From: Rhodococcus sp. 14-1411-2a
GTDB lineage: Bacteria > Actinomycetota > Actinomycetes > Mycobacteriales > Mycobacteriaceae
Direction: 5' to 3'
NCBI RefSeq assembly: GCF_002259485.1
Contig: NZ_NPGA01000009.1
Span: 310,001-374,000, forward strand
DNA length: 64,000 nt
In this document: positions 8,962 to 17,516 of the stretch, piece after piece
Layout: every line of letters begins with the position of its first letter
Position numbering within the stretch: the stretch's first letter is position 1
Position numbers and translations under genes: made by a program
Notes under the pieces: model-generated
The model's database searches: none
The model's input: only the letters and a program-made list of their open reading frames with translations
What the model was told of the DNA's origin: nothing

Positions 8962-9814
8962 GCAATCACGGCATTCAGCGGCACCCGGCGCGAAACCACG
9001 CCGAATCTCGCCGACCAACGTCCGTCGTGGACGCGTGCTGACCGGTGCAGTGATAGCGCTGGCGATGGTCGTCGTACTCGGGGTTGCCGCGGTGATGCTC
9101 GGCCACGACACCGCGGCCTCCGACCCCGGCACTACGGCCACCTCGACCGGGCCCACTGCTGATCGTGGTGCTGCCCGTTCGGCTCTGTTCGTGGGCGACA
9201 GCTACACCGTCGGCCCCTCGTCCGTTCCGGACTTCGGCTACCCCTGCCTCACCGCCACCAACCTGGGGTGGAATTGCAATCTCGGCTCCCAGCCAGGAAC
9301 CGGGTACATCAGCGGCGGACCGGACCACCGGTTGCCGCGTGTTCTGGGCGCACTCGAAGTTGCGTCGTTGAATGCCTCGGAGCGTCTTCCACGTTTGCGT
9401 GAGAACTTCGACGCCGACGTCGTGGTGCTCGATGCCGGTCGCAACGACCTCCAGTTCGGCCCGATCTACCTGAGCAACATGTTCCTGTACACCGTCGAGC
9501 GGGCCCGAGAGACGTGGCCCACCGCTAGAATAGTCGCCATTGCACCGTGGTTCATCGACGATCCCGACGTGGAATTCGATTCCGACGCGGGACCCGTCAG
9601 GGTGGGGCCGTACCTCGAGGGCAAGCTCCGGGAGGTGCCGGAGAACAGTGCGGTCACGTTCATCGACCCCGGCTCCCTCGGCTGGTTCGCAGGCGAAGAC
9701 GTGAGCTCCCTGCTGGCCGATGACGGCATCCACCCGAACCCCGAGGGTCACAAGCGCATTGCCGAGAAGCTCACCGCCGCCATGATCGCCGACGGATTCG
9801 GGCAGCTGCAATGA
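8954..9814 (+). CDS. Membrane-anchored SGNH/GDSL hydrolase 2
   Basis: This 286-residue protein starts at a TTG that overlaps the end of the first SGNH gene. It has a basic N-terminus, a membrane helix at about residues 29-50, a Thr/Ser-rich linker, and then an SGNH domain with GDSYT (Ser83), GRND (Asn164) and DGIHPNPEG (Asp257, His260). All catalytic residues are present. It is only distantly similar to its neighbour, so the pair may act on different esters. It sits directly before the chain-length regulator genes in the same operon. Confidence 0.75.
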   Translation: MSEQSRHSAAPGAKPRRISPTNVRRGRVLTGAVIALAMVVVLGVAAVMLGHDTAASDPGTTATSTGPTADRGAARSALFVGDSYTVGPSSVPDFGYPCLTATNLGWNCNLGSQPGTGYISGGPDHRLPRVLGALEVASLNASERLPRLRENFDADVVVLDAGRNDLQFGPIYLSNMFLYTVERARETWPTARIVAIAPWFIDDPDVEFDSDAGPVRVGPYLEGKLREVPENSAVTFIDPGSLGWFAGEDVSSLLADDGIHPNPEGHKRIAEKLTAAMIADGFGQLQ

Positions 9815-9857
9815 CGCCCGGCCGGACTCCAGCACTGATCGAACCCGACGGGACCCG

Positions 9858-11183
9858 ATGAACAGCACACTCACCGAGTACTTCCGCATCCTGACCGAGC
9901 GTTGGCGTTGGGTGGCCGTGATGTGCCTCGTCGTGGTCGGTCTGGCAGCGACTTATCTTCTGCTGCAACCGAAGTCCTACCAGTCACAGTCGACGGTCTT
10001 CGTCTCGACACCGCGCGACGATTCCGACACCTACTACCGCGGTGACTTGTACGCCAAGGAGCGCCTGCCGTCCTATGCGGCGTTGATCCAGAGTCAGGAT
10101 CTGGCCAGAAGGGTCATCGCCGATCTGCAGTTGGACAGCACGCCGGAAGCGTTGATCGCCAGTACGACGGCCACCCCGGTCCCCGGCACGGTGCTGATCC
10201 TGCTCTCGACAGCGGCCGGCTCGCCGTCCTCGGCCCAGGCCATCAACCAGGCCTACCTCGACGAGTACATGGCCGAAATCGCCTCTCTCGAAGCCATACC
10301 CGGGGCCTTGACCCCCAGAGCCGAATTGCTTGTCGTCGAGCCACCGACCAGCTCCGAACTGCCGGGCGGGTTCCCTCCCACTCTGATCCTCGGTGCCGCA
10401 ACGGCCGCAGGGCTGATCGCCGGGGCCACTCTGGCGGTGCTCCTGGCCCTCGCCGACTCACGCATCCGCCGGCCGGAGGACGCAATCGAGGCAACCGGTT
10501 TGCCACTGTTCGCAGCATTTCCCGCTCAGACGTCGAAGACGACGGGGATCGAACCCGGCCGTCAACTCCGCGACGCGCTGCAGGCGGCGCTCCCGGCAGA
10601 CCAGAAGCACATCGTGCTGGTGACCGCACCGGACGTCTCGACCGGATCCACCTCGATCGCACAGCAATTGGCCGATTCGCTTCGGGACTCGGGGGAAAGC
10701 GTTGCGTTGATCGATTTCGACGTACGGACGAAGCCCAGCGGCACACCCGACGAATCCGTCGTATCGGTCGTGGATGTGGTCGAGGACCTGGTGGCACCCG
10801 ACGACGCCCTGAGCAACAAGGTCGACGGAATCTCCGTCGTTCCCCAGGGCCACGCATCGGAGAACGCCGCACGCGTGGTCGATTCGCCCCGAGCGACGCT
10901 GCTGATCGAGCGGGCCGCGCAGTTGCACGGCTGGGTAATTCTGGACTCCGCCCCCGCCAGCAAGTTCAGTGACGCGCAACGGCTTTCGCACTTCGCCGAC
11001 GCGCTGGTGATCGTATCCCGAAGCGGGAAGACCAAATTCGAGACACTGCGCGCGACCGCTCAGCAGTTCACGCTCTCCGGTCAGCAGGTCGCCGGAGTTG
11101 TCCTCAACGGTTGTTCCGCGGCCGATATCGATAGCATCGGACGATCCCGCAGCCCCCTCCGATCCACCCCGGTCGATCGATGA
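9858..11183 (+). CDS. Wzz/Wzc-like polysaccharide co-polymerase with degenerate kinase domain
   Basis: The 441-residue protein has the Wzz layout: a membrane helix at 18-37, an extracytoplasmic domain and a second helix at about 175-197, followed by a cytoplasmic BY-kinase-like domain. In that domain Walker A should read like GKS/T, but residues 256-266 read TAPDVSTGSTS, so the phosphate-binding lysine is missing. Walker A' (LIDFDVR, 284-290) and Walker B (VILDSAP, 360-366) are retained. No C-terminal tyrosine cluster is present. It likely sets chain length or bridges polymerase and export, probably without tyrosine kinase activity. Confidence 0.8.
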   Translation: MNSTLTEYFRILTERWRWVAVMCLVVVGLAATYLLLQPKSYQSQSTVFVSTPRDDSDTYYRGDLYAKERLPSYAALIQSQDLARRVIADLQLDSTPEALIASTTATPVPGTVLILLSTAAGSPSSAQAINQAYLDEYMAEIASLEAIPGALTPRAELLVVEPPTSSELPGGFPPTLILGAATAAGLIAGATLAVLLALADSRIRRPEDAIEATGLPLFAAFPAQTSKTTGIEPGRQLRDALQAALPADQKHIVLVTAPDVSTGSTSIAQQLADSLRDSGESVALIDFDVRTKPSGTPDESVVSVVDVVEDLVAPDDALSNKVDGISVVPQGHASENAARVVDSPRATLLIERAAQLHGWVILDSAPASKFSDAQRLSHFADALVIVSRSGKTKFETLRATAQQFTLSGQQVAGVVLNGCSAADIDSIGRSRSPLRSTPVDR

Positions 11184-11241
11184 TCGTTGCCCGCCCAGCA
11201 CCCGAACCAGCCCCCGAAAACCAAGGAGACCTTCGCTAACA

Positions 11242-12558
11242 ATGGATATCAAAAGGGCGTTTGTAATCCTCCTCGAGCGCTGGTGGATCGTCGCGGTCAC
11301 CCTCGTGATCGGCATCGGCGCAGCGATCGTCGCAACGTTGGTCACTCCGCCGCAGTACACCTCCAATGCGCAGCTCTTCGTCTCGACCACCGGCGGTACC
11401 AGCTCCACCGAGTCCTACCAGGGTGATCAGTTCTCTCAGCAGCGCGCAACGTCGTACGCTCAGATCCTGACCAGCGAGATCCTCGGCCAGCGGGTGGCAG
11501 ATGCGCTGGGACTGAACCTGAGCGGAAATGCGGTGGCAGGCAAGGTCACGGCAACCGTCGTACCGCAGACGGTGCTACTGGACGTCAGCGTGACCGACTC
11601 GTCTGCCGACCGGGCAGCCGAGATCGCGAACACTCTGTCCGACGAGTTCATCGCTTACATCGTGCCGTTGGAGACGCCGACCGGCCAGGACCAGGCCAGA
11701 GCCACCGTGACCATCGTCAACGGAGCAGAAGCTGCGGCGAGCCCCACGACACCCAAACTGACGACGTACCTCATCTACGGCGCTACCGGTGGAATCTTGG
11801 TCGGCATCCTGCTGGTCATCCTGGTGGCGACGCTCGATCGACGGGTCTCCAAGCGATCCGACGCCGAGTCACTGACGGGGCTACCGGTTCTCGGCCCGGT
11901 CGCACCGGTCACCCGTAGTCCGGAAGGTCGTCGTGCGCAGCTCGACAAATGGTCCAGCCCCGACGCCGAGGCATTTCGCAAGGTTCGCGTCCACCTGCAA
12001 TCGATACCCACCGGTCCACAGGTGATTCTGGTGACCAGCTCCTCCGCCAAGGAGTCGACCATCGACTTCTCGGTGGATCTGGCTGCGGCACTGGCAGAAT
12101 CCGATCACCGGACGGTGCTGATCGAGACCGACTCCGCGCATCCCGCGCTGGCCGAGCAATTGAGCCTGCCTGCATCCGCAGGACTGGTAGGGGTGCTGGC
12201 AGACACTGCCGACAAGCCGGACGCTCCCGACCAGATCGCAGCACCCACAACCGACCGCTACCTCGACGCAATTCCTGTCGGCGTCGGGTTGGACGCAACA
12301 CCGATGCTCTCCACCGTCGCAATGCGTGACCTGGTGGAAACGCTCAGAAAGTCCTACTCGTACCTGGTGATCGACACTGCGCCACTGGCCTCGAGCGGCT
12401 CGGCAGCTGTTCTCGCCGGACTGTGCGACGGAACGTTGCTCGTCATCGACACCAAGATGGCTCGTGATCGCGACGTTGCCGCAGCGGTACGGGAGTTGCA
12501 GGGTTCGGACGCTCGTCCGATCGCCGCGGTAATGGCAAGCACGAGCCGCAAGCGCTAG
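11242..12558 (+). CDS. Second Wzz/Wzc-like polysaccharide co-polymerase, degenerate ATP-binding domain
   Basis: The ATG at 11242 is chosen because it starts MDIKRAFVILLERWWIV, matching the first helix of the upstream paralogue; AAGGAG lies at 11223-11228. The 438-residue product has membrane helices at about 15-34 and 174-196 and a cytoplasmic nucleotide-binding fold. The P-loop position reads TSSSAKESTID with no GK(S/T), and Walker A' is changed to LIETDS. Walker B (LVIDTAP) remains. There is no tyrosine-rich tail (the protein ends TSRKR). It is the last gene of the plus-strand EPS operon and meets the next gene tail to tail. Confidence 0.8.
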   Translation: MDIKRAFVILLERWWIVAVTLVIGIGAAIVATLVTPPQYTSNAQLFVSTTGGTSSTESYQGDQFSQQRATSYAQILTSEILGQRVADALGLNLSGNAVAGKVTATVVPQTVLLDVSVTDSSADRAAEIANTLSDEFIAYIVPLETPTGQDQARATVTIVNGAEAAASPTTPKLTTYLIYGATGGILVGILLVILVATLDRRVSKRSDAESLTGLPVLGPVAPVTRSPEGRRAQLDKWSSPDAEAFRKVRVHLQSIPTGPQVILVTSSSAKESTIDFSVDLAAALAESDHRTVLIETDSAHPALAEQLSLPASAGLVGVLADTADKPDAPDQIAAPTTDRYLDAIPVGVGLDATPMLSTVAMRDLVETLRKSYSYLVIDTAPLASSGSAAVLAGLCDGTLLVIDTKMARDRDVAAAVRELQGSDARPIAAVMASTSRKR

Positions 12559-13886
12559 ACGCGTCCCTGTTGCTCGGCCAGGTCGAAGGAGACCGAATCG
12601 AGCAACAGGAGCGGATCGGTCACGATCAGATCCATTGCCTCTTCGATCTTCGCTCGCTCGAACACGTTGTCGTGGAACGACACCGAGTAGGTGCGTTCCT
12701 TACCGACGACACCGCACATCACAGTGATGGCATCGGGAGCCGACGGATCGAGCAGACCTGCGAACTGGCTGCCCTCCCCCTCGCTCCACGGAACCCTGGC
12801 CCACGACGGCGGCCGCCCCAGATCCGAGTACATGAGCTTGACCTTCGGATTGCGCAACACCCGACACACAGCCGTCCGGTCGATAGCAGGCTTGACCCGA
12901 ACAGTCGCCGATACCAATCCCAGAACGGCCAGCGGAAGGCCCGAGGTGTACACGGAATCGAGAACACGTGCCTGCGGCTCGATGGGGCGGGTGCCGGAGA
13001 TCGCCACATCCAGTCCGACGGCGAAGTTGCCGTTGACAGTGGTCTTCGCGTCGAGATACCTGCGGCAATTGATGGCGATCGTGACGGCAGGCGTCGACTC
13101 CAGACCGACGCGTTCCATCGCGCATCGGACCAACCACAGCGCAACGGTGGCCGCACCGGCCGACGGCGCATTCTTCTTCCGCCAAGCGGAGACAGCGGCT
13201 TCGGTGGCCGCGGTGGACTGCCTGATCACCACCGAAGGCGACGGGCTCCACGGAACTGTCTCATTGTCTTCCGGTTGACCCGCCTCAGCGAGAGCCTGCT
13301 GTTTGAGAGCCTGCATCCCTTTCACCGCACGCCACGCGTCGCGCAGCCTCAGTGGATGCAGGGCGAACCATCGCAGCAACGCCCGCGGAATGACATGGCT
13401 CGACTCGGGACCGAGCGACCACACACTCGCGCCGTGAACATCGTTGAGATGCAGGGCCTCCACCAGATCGACGAAAAGCTTTCCATCGCTCAACCCGTGC
13501 GCTGTGTCGATGAACAGGTACTCGCCGCAGATGGTGACCTCGAGCGGCAGACGCTCTCCGTCACGGCGACGCACGGCCGCGATGGCCGACTCGAGTTGCC
13601 CCGACGTCGAACACGGCTCGACCACCCGGACCGCGTCGGCACCGAGGCATTCCGACACCTCCCAGGTGACCGTTCCGTGCTTCGGCACCAAGCCGATTCG
13701 TGTGTGTGTCCCAGAATCCGCGAGACTCTGAAGCGTCAACCTGACAGCCTCGGCACTCAACCCTCGAGCCGGGCCGGCAACGCCGATGTAGCGACTGTTG
13801 ATCATGCACAGGTCCGCACCCGTGACCCTGTAGGTGTTACCAGAATTACGGGACAAGGACGTACTCCAATCGAACAAACCAGCCAT
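12555..13886 (-). CDS. Condensation-fold acyltransferase (PapA/CAT-superfamily-like)
   Basis: This 443-residue protein carries an HxxxDG motif (His130 to Gly135, within DTAHGLSDGKLFVD), the active site of the chloramphenicol acetyltransferase, condensation and PapA superfamily. Later parts (INCRRYL, NGNFAVGLDV, SDLGRPP) resemble the latch and floor-loop regions of PapA-type enzymes. No carrier protein or adenylation domain is nearby, so it likely transfers an acyl group from CoA or a carrier to a hydroxyl. It overlaps the second Wzz-like gene by four bases tail to tail. Acylation of the polysaccharide or of a trehalose-type glycolipid is possible; the substrate is unknown. Confidence 0.6.
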   Translation of the reverse strand: MAGLFDWSTSLSRNSGNTYRVTGADLCMINSRYIGVAGPARGLSAEAVRLTLQSLADSGTHTRIGLVPKHGTVTWEVSECLGADAVRVVEPCSTSGQLESAIAAVRRRDGERLPLEVTICGEYLFIDTAHGLSDGKLFVDLVEALHLNDVHGASVWSLGPESSHVIPRALLRWFALHPLRLRDAWRAVKGMQALKQQALAEAGQPEDNETVPWSPSPSVVIRQSTAATEAAVSAWRKKNAPSAGAATVALWLVRCAMERVGLESTPAVTIAINCRRYLDAKTTVNGNFAVGLDVAISGTRPIEPQARVLDSVYTSGLPLAVLGLVSATVRVKPAIDRTAVCRVLRNPKVKLMYSDLGRPPSWARVPWSEGEGSQFAGLLDPSAPDAITVMCGVVGKERTYSVSFHDNVFERAKIEEAMDLIVTDPLLLLDSVSFDLAEQQGRV

Positions 13887-13976
13887 GACGTTCAGTCGCC
13901 CTCACGATTGCACGAACCGGGCACACCAGGCAATTTGCGTTCGTGAATTCATTCATTCGACTGAAATCTATCGCGA

Positions 13977-15083
13977 TCAGTTGATCAGTGCCTTCACTGC
14001 AGCCAGGGACGGTTTCGCGGTGTTGTTGGTTCTGGTCAGCCCGTAGTTCTCCTCGAGATTCTGACTTCCGGTGTTGATGTCGCGGTAGTCGAAGAGAAAG
14101 ATGGGCCCACCGTTGGGCAGCGACCTCAAGTACTTGATGCCGTCGACCAGGATCTCGGTTTGCCGAGCCTCGGTGACGCCGTACGGCGGCTGTCCCGTGG
14201 TGGTGGCTGCGCCGAACTCGGTAGTCCAGATCTTCTTCCAACCATCGCCGTTGATGTACATCAGGTACGAGATCATGTCGATCGAGTTCTTCGGCGTCCA
14301 CCAGTCCGTACCTGCGCTGAGTAGATCGGGAGCGCTGTACGGGTGATTTCCGATTCCGTCCAACGACGCTCCGGCCTTGTTGGCGTACAGGGCCTCGACG
14401 AATCGAGCCGGGCTGATGTTGGTGCCGTCGTCGATGGCAGGCGAAAGCCCGCCACTGATGACCACTGAGTACTGATCGACGGATTTGATTGCGGCATAGG
14501 ACAGCTTGAGCATCTGGCTGTACTTTGCAGCATCCGGCTTCGGCGCGAAGCTGTGTATGACGTTGGGCTCGTTCCAGATCTCCCAGTTTCGAATGAGACC
14601 CCGGTAGCGCTCTGCGGCCAGGCGGGTGAAGTTGGCGTACGTGGCCGGATCGGCTGGGCCCGGATGCAGGAACGTTCTGCCCTCGGGTATCGCCGCCCAG
14701 GTCGGCGTATAGGTGGGTACAGCCAGTATATTGAGACCAGCGTTGTACGCGTCCACGACCAGCTTGTCTGTACCCGCCCAATTGAATACGCCCTGAACAG
14801 CTTCGACCTGTGGCCACTGGATCGGTATGCGCACGGCGGGGAAGCCATTTTGCTTGATCGACTGAATCTGCGCTTGCCGCACGGAATCGGAGGTCTCCAA
14901 CGTAACGGCAGTGACACCCAATGTGCGCGCGCCCATCGGGCCCGAGGCGGCCGACGCGGGTGCCGGCAGAGCCACCGCAACGGACGCCGCCACGATCACC
15001 GCTGCAGAGGAAGACAGAGCGCGACGAAGAAGTGGCCTACTTTTCGAGGCACTCGGCGAGGGGGATCGGAAATTGATATTCAC
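13977..15083 (-). CDS. Secreted clan GH-A glycoside hydrolase
   Basis: The 368-residue protein has a basic start, a hydrophobic core and an AXA-type cleavage region (LPAPASAASG), so it is secreted. The rest is a TIM-barrel glycosidase: WEIWNEPN places the acid/base glutamate at 172 and TTEFGA places the nucleophile at 289, the classic pair of clan GH-A (families 5, 39 and related). It probably cuts the exopolysaccharide made by this locus or a plant or fungal glycan. Such depolymerases are common in EPS loci, where they release or trim chains. Family assignment within the clan is uncertain. Confidence 0.8.
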   Translation of the reverse strand: MNINFRSPSPSASKSRPLLRRALSSSAAVIVAASVAVALPAPASAASGPMGARTLGVTAVTLETSDSVRQAQIQSIKQNGFPAVRIPIQWPQVEAVQGVFNWAGTDKLVVDAYNAGLNILAVPTYTPTWAAIPEGRTFLHPGPADPATYANFTRLAAERYRGLIRNWEIWNEPNVIHSFAPKPDAAKYSQMLKLSYAAIKSVDQYSVVISGGLSPAIDDGTNISPARFVEALYANKAGASLDGIGNHPYSAPDLLSAGTDWWTPKNSIDMISYLMYINGDGWKKIWTTEFGAATTTGQPPYGVTEARQTEILVDGIKYLRSLPNGGPIFLFDYRDINTGSQNLEENYGLTRTNNTAKPSLAAVKALIN

Positions 15084-15244
15084 AGCGAATGCCTTACTCG
15101 GGAGTGAACAGGTGCAACTCCTGCGGACAGGCCCACAAGAGCAGGAAAAAGCGAAGAGTCGATTGCCACCGAAGGGCTTTCACATATATGTACACCAGGC
15201 TCGGAAATAAACAAACACGAGAAAATAGCGAAACCTGGAGATTC
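15084..15244. promoter_or_regulatory. Divergent promoter region, AT-richer than surroundings
   Basis: The gap between the divergent glycosidase and secreted-protein genes is visibly richer in A/T than the coding DNA around it (for example 15180-15235). It must hold both promoters; I could not assign -35 and -10 boxes with confidence. GGAG at 15237-15240 serves the ATG at 15245 or 15251. Confidence 0.35.
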
Positions 15245-16042
15245 ATGACAATGAACCGCACAAACAATCTACGAGTTGCCGCGATTGCTGTTTTCACGAC
15301 CGTTGCCCTGACATCGGTGTCGTGCGCGGGCGAGTCGTCGGATACCATTTTGGTACCCGAAGAAAGTACTTCTTCTCCAACGACGAGTGGCGAAGCCCGA
15401 AACTTCGCGGTGTACAGCGATTTCACAGCGTTGCCCGACGGCCCGGCTCCGAGCACTTTCGAGACCGGCCAGGCCGCCTCGGTGGCACCGGTGCCCGATC
15501 CGTCCATGAACCTGCGAATCGCCAATGGCAAGTTGACCTTTGCCCCCACCGGCGGCGGACCGGCAGCCGCATACTTCAGAACCGGGGATCTCGGCACGCC
15601 GGTGACGTCGATGGGCATGAAGTGGACGTTCACAGCGCAGCCCGGGGGCACACCCGGTGTCGCGGCCATGGCGATCACCGACAGACCGGCAGACCCACTG
15701 GGCGGCGCGTCCCCGCTCATGCCCCTCCACTTCATCGTCACCCGGGACGGCTGGAACTACTCGGTGTCGCCCGGAACATCCGGAGGCGGAGCCGAATTGA
15801 TAACCCTCGCAGCCGGAACATTCAGTTCTCCGCTCTCAGAGGACGGAAATACAATTCATGAAGTACAAATCGACATTCGTGGAAATACCGCAACTATAGA
15901 TTTACCCGACGGAAACCAGCAGGAAGTTCAGGATCCTCGAATCGAGGCTTGGGCATCTCGATACGCATTCTTCGAGCCGTACGCAGACCGGTCATCGACC
16001 GATTCCATTACCGGATTCACCGAGGTGTGGGCGAATGTATGA
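15245..16042 (+). CDS. Secreted protein of unknown function, possible lipoprotein
   Basis: The 265-residue product starts MTMNRTNNLRVAAIAVF and has a hydrophobic signal ending in LTSVSC, which may be a weak lipobox with Cys31 (the -3 residue is Ser rather than Leu). The mature part is rich in beta-forming stretches (MKWTFTAQPGG, LHFIVTRDGWNYSVSP, VQIDIRGNTATIDLPDG), suggesting a jelly-roll or concanavalin-like domain that might bind a glycan. I do not recognise a named family. It is divergent from the glycosidase gene and may act with it at the cell surface. Confidence 0.6.
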   Translation: MTMNRTNNLRVAAIAVFTTVALTSVSCAGESSDTILVPEESTSSPTTSGEARNFAVYSDFTALPDGPAPSTFETGQAASVAPVPDPSMNLRIANGKLTFAPTGGGPAAAYFRTGDLGTPVTSMGMKWTFTAQPGGTPGVAAMAITDRPADPLGGASPLMPLHFIVTRDGWNYSVSPGTSGGGAELITLAAGTFSSPLSEDGNTIHEVQIDIRGNTATIDLPDGNQQEVQDPRIEAWASRYAFFEPYADRSSTDSITGFTEVWANV

Positions 16043-16126
16043 ATAGGCTCGCGGGAATTCGATACCGAACGGTCTCGTCTTTCGTCTGATGGCGCGCCTG
16101 CCCGCTCGGTGCGTAATCATGGATCG

Positions 16127-16390
16127 ATGGACCCTTTTCACGCGTTGGTATTACTCAACGCCGTCTTCGCCTGCGCAGCATGGAGCCTCGCGAAGCCGAG
16201 TCGGACGGCGGCCATCGCGCTGACAACCACCTCGATCCTGTGGCTGTTCTTCAACCACCCCATCGAGGGTCGGGTGCTCTACTCGATCGACTACCAGACA
16301 GGGTTGACGGAATCCGATTTCGTGTCGGCGGCGGGGCTACTGCTTGCAGGAGTCACGGTGATCCGATGCCGGCGGGCGGCGGGTTCCTAG
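16127..16390 (+). CDS. Small membrane protein of unknown function
   Basis: An 87-residue frame from the ATG at 16127 (a GTG at 16109 would add six residues). It has a hydrophobic helix at the start (FHALVLLNAVFACAAWSL), a second around AAIALTTTSILWLFF and a third near the end (AAGLLLAGVTVI), with a polar loop between. No known motif was recognised. It stands alone between the EPS locus and a decayed region. The even spread of hydrophobic helices is the main reason to think it is real. Confidence 0.5.
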   Translation: MDPFHALVLLNAVFACAAWSLAKPSRTAAIALTTTSILWLFFNHPIEGRVLYSIDYQTGLTESDFVSAAGLLLAGVTVIRCRRAAGS

Positions 16391-16432
16391 ATGTTGGGGC
16401 CTTGGGGGTCCCGGCTAAGGGCCCGCAAGTCG

Positions 16433-16490
16433 TGCTCCAGTCCGGGGCTCAGGGTGTGGGAATCTCGGCTTCGCGGCGCCGAGCGCAGAA
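16433..16490 (+). repeat. Dispersed palindromic repeat, copy 1
   Basis: A 58-base element that begins TGCTCCAG, has a core GGGAATCTCGG, and ends GAGCGCAGAA. It aligns along its length with the copy at 17088-17144 and shares its end and core design with those at 21918 and 29364. It lies just downstream of the frameshifted gene at 16580-16996. Confidence 0.6.
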
Positions 16491-16579
16491 TGCCGTGCAA
16501 CGCTGAGCCGTTTCAGGCGGTCGCGGCCATGGGTCACAAACCGAACTAACCGTTCGGCAAACACACCTGACCGGTGCAG

Positions 16580-16996
16580 TCAGGATCCGGCTCGTCGACA
16601 GGTTGTCACCACAGTGACCGAAACCTGGGCTACGCTTCCGCCGCGGACACCGGTACCCCACTGCTCACCCGAACCGGCACAGTTCCAGTCGAGGGTGTAT
16701 TCCCCCTCTGCCACATCGACATCGGTGAAGGAAACGGACGTCGATTCCACATTCGAATAGACGAGGCCGTACACCGCGTACGTCTGGGTGATCGCGTCGG
16801 AGGTGTCGAAATCGAGAAACAGGCACGTGACCGGTAGCTGTCGCCGGTGAACGAGAACGTGCCGGTGATGGAATTGCCGTCGGACACAGCTATGAAAGTG
16901 ACGTCCTCGGGCGCGGCCACAGCGGGTGCCGAGACGGCGAAACAGAGAGGAACGAACCCATCGGCGGCAAAGGACGAGAGTGGTGGCTCTGCGCAT
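16580..16996 (-). pseudogene. Frameshifted gene for a small secreted protein
   Basis: No single frame is sensible across this stretch, but joined frames are. The start reads MRRATTLVL, the next frame gives a signal-like core and cleavage region (LCFAVSAPAVAAPED) followed by a beta-rich part (VTFIAVSDGNSITGTFSFTG), and the first frame resumes with LFLDFDTSDAITQTYAVYGL to the end. Two frame changes are needed, one near the start and one near 16830. The product would have been an exported protein of about 138 residues. It lies between two copies of the same repeat. A sequencing error is a weaker explanation because two shifts are required. Confidence 0.45.
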
Positions 16997-17516
16997 GGTG
17001 AGAACTCCCGTGATGTGAGGTCCCCGTCGCACCGGACCGGTCCTGCCACGAGTCGATGCTGTGTGAGCTGAAACGGTCTGCGACCTGTGCTCCATTCCGG
17101 GGCTCGGGGTGGGGCATCTCGGGTTGCAGGCATCGAGTGCAGAATGCCGTTCAAGTGACGGTCACCTTGCCACGGTTCACTTGGAGCGACAACCATTGCA
17201 GGACAGTGCCACTCGACTCGATGGCCCTCCATCGGCCGACGTACCTGCAGGTGCCGGCTCTCGGCTGTCGCCTCAACCACGGAGCTGTTTACCGTCTGCC
17301 AAACCTTGGGGCACGGTGATCCGGGGGCTGGGTAGCGGCGGCAACGACGGCGACGCACACCTCACTGAGCACGATCGCACTCTGCACGCGGTATCCCGCG
17401 CATTGGGGTCGATATTCAACCTCGACTCCGGTGGAGGGCCTTAGCCTGCTCAGCGCTCGTCCCCCTCATCCTGAGGAACCTACTTAGTTCACGACGCGTT
17501 CGCTCGCGTTGTTAGC
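16997..17516. other. Gene-poor intergenic stretch
   Basis: These 520 bases hold one copy of the dispersed repeat (17088-17144) and no reading frame with a believable product on either strand; frames present are rich in Arg, Pro and Gly as expected for non-coding high-GC DNA. It may be the remains of decayed genes upstream of the frameshifted one. Confidence 0.4.
17088..17144 (+). repeat. Dispersed palindromic repeat, copy 2
   Basis: A 57-base element starting TGCTCCATT and ending GAGTGCAGAA. It shares long blocks with copy 1 (for example TCCGGGGCTC and CAGAATGCCG just past the end). It is in the same orientation as copy 1, so the two copies form a direct pair around the frameshifted gene. 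Confidence 0.6.
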
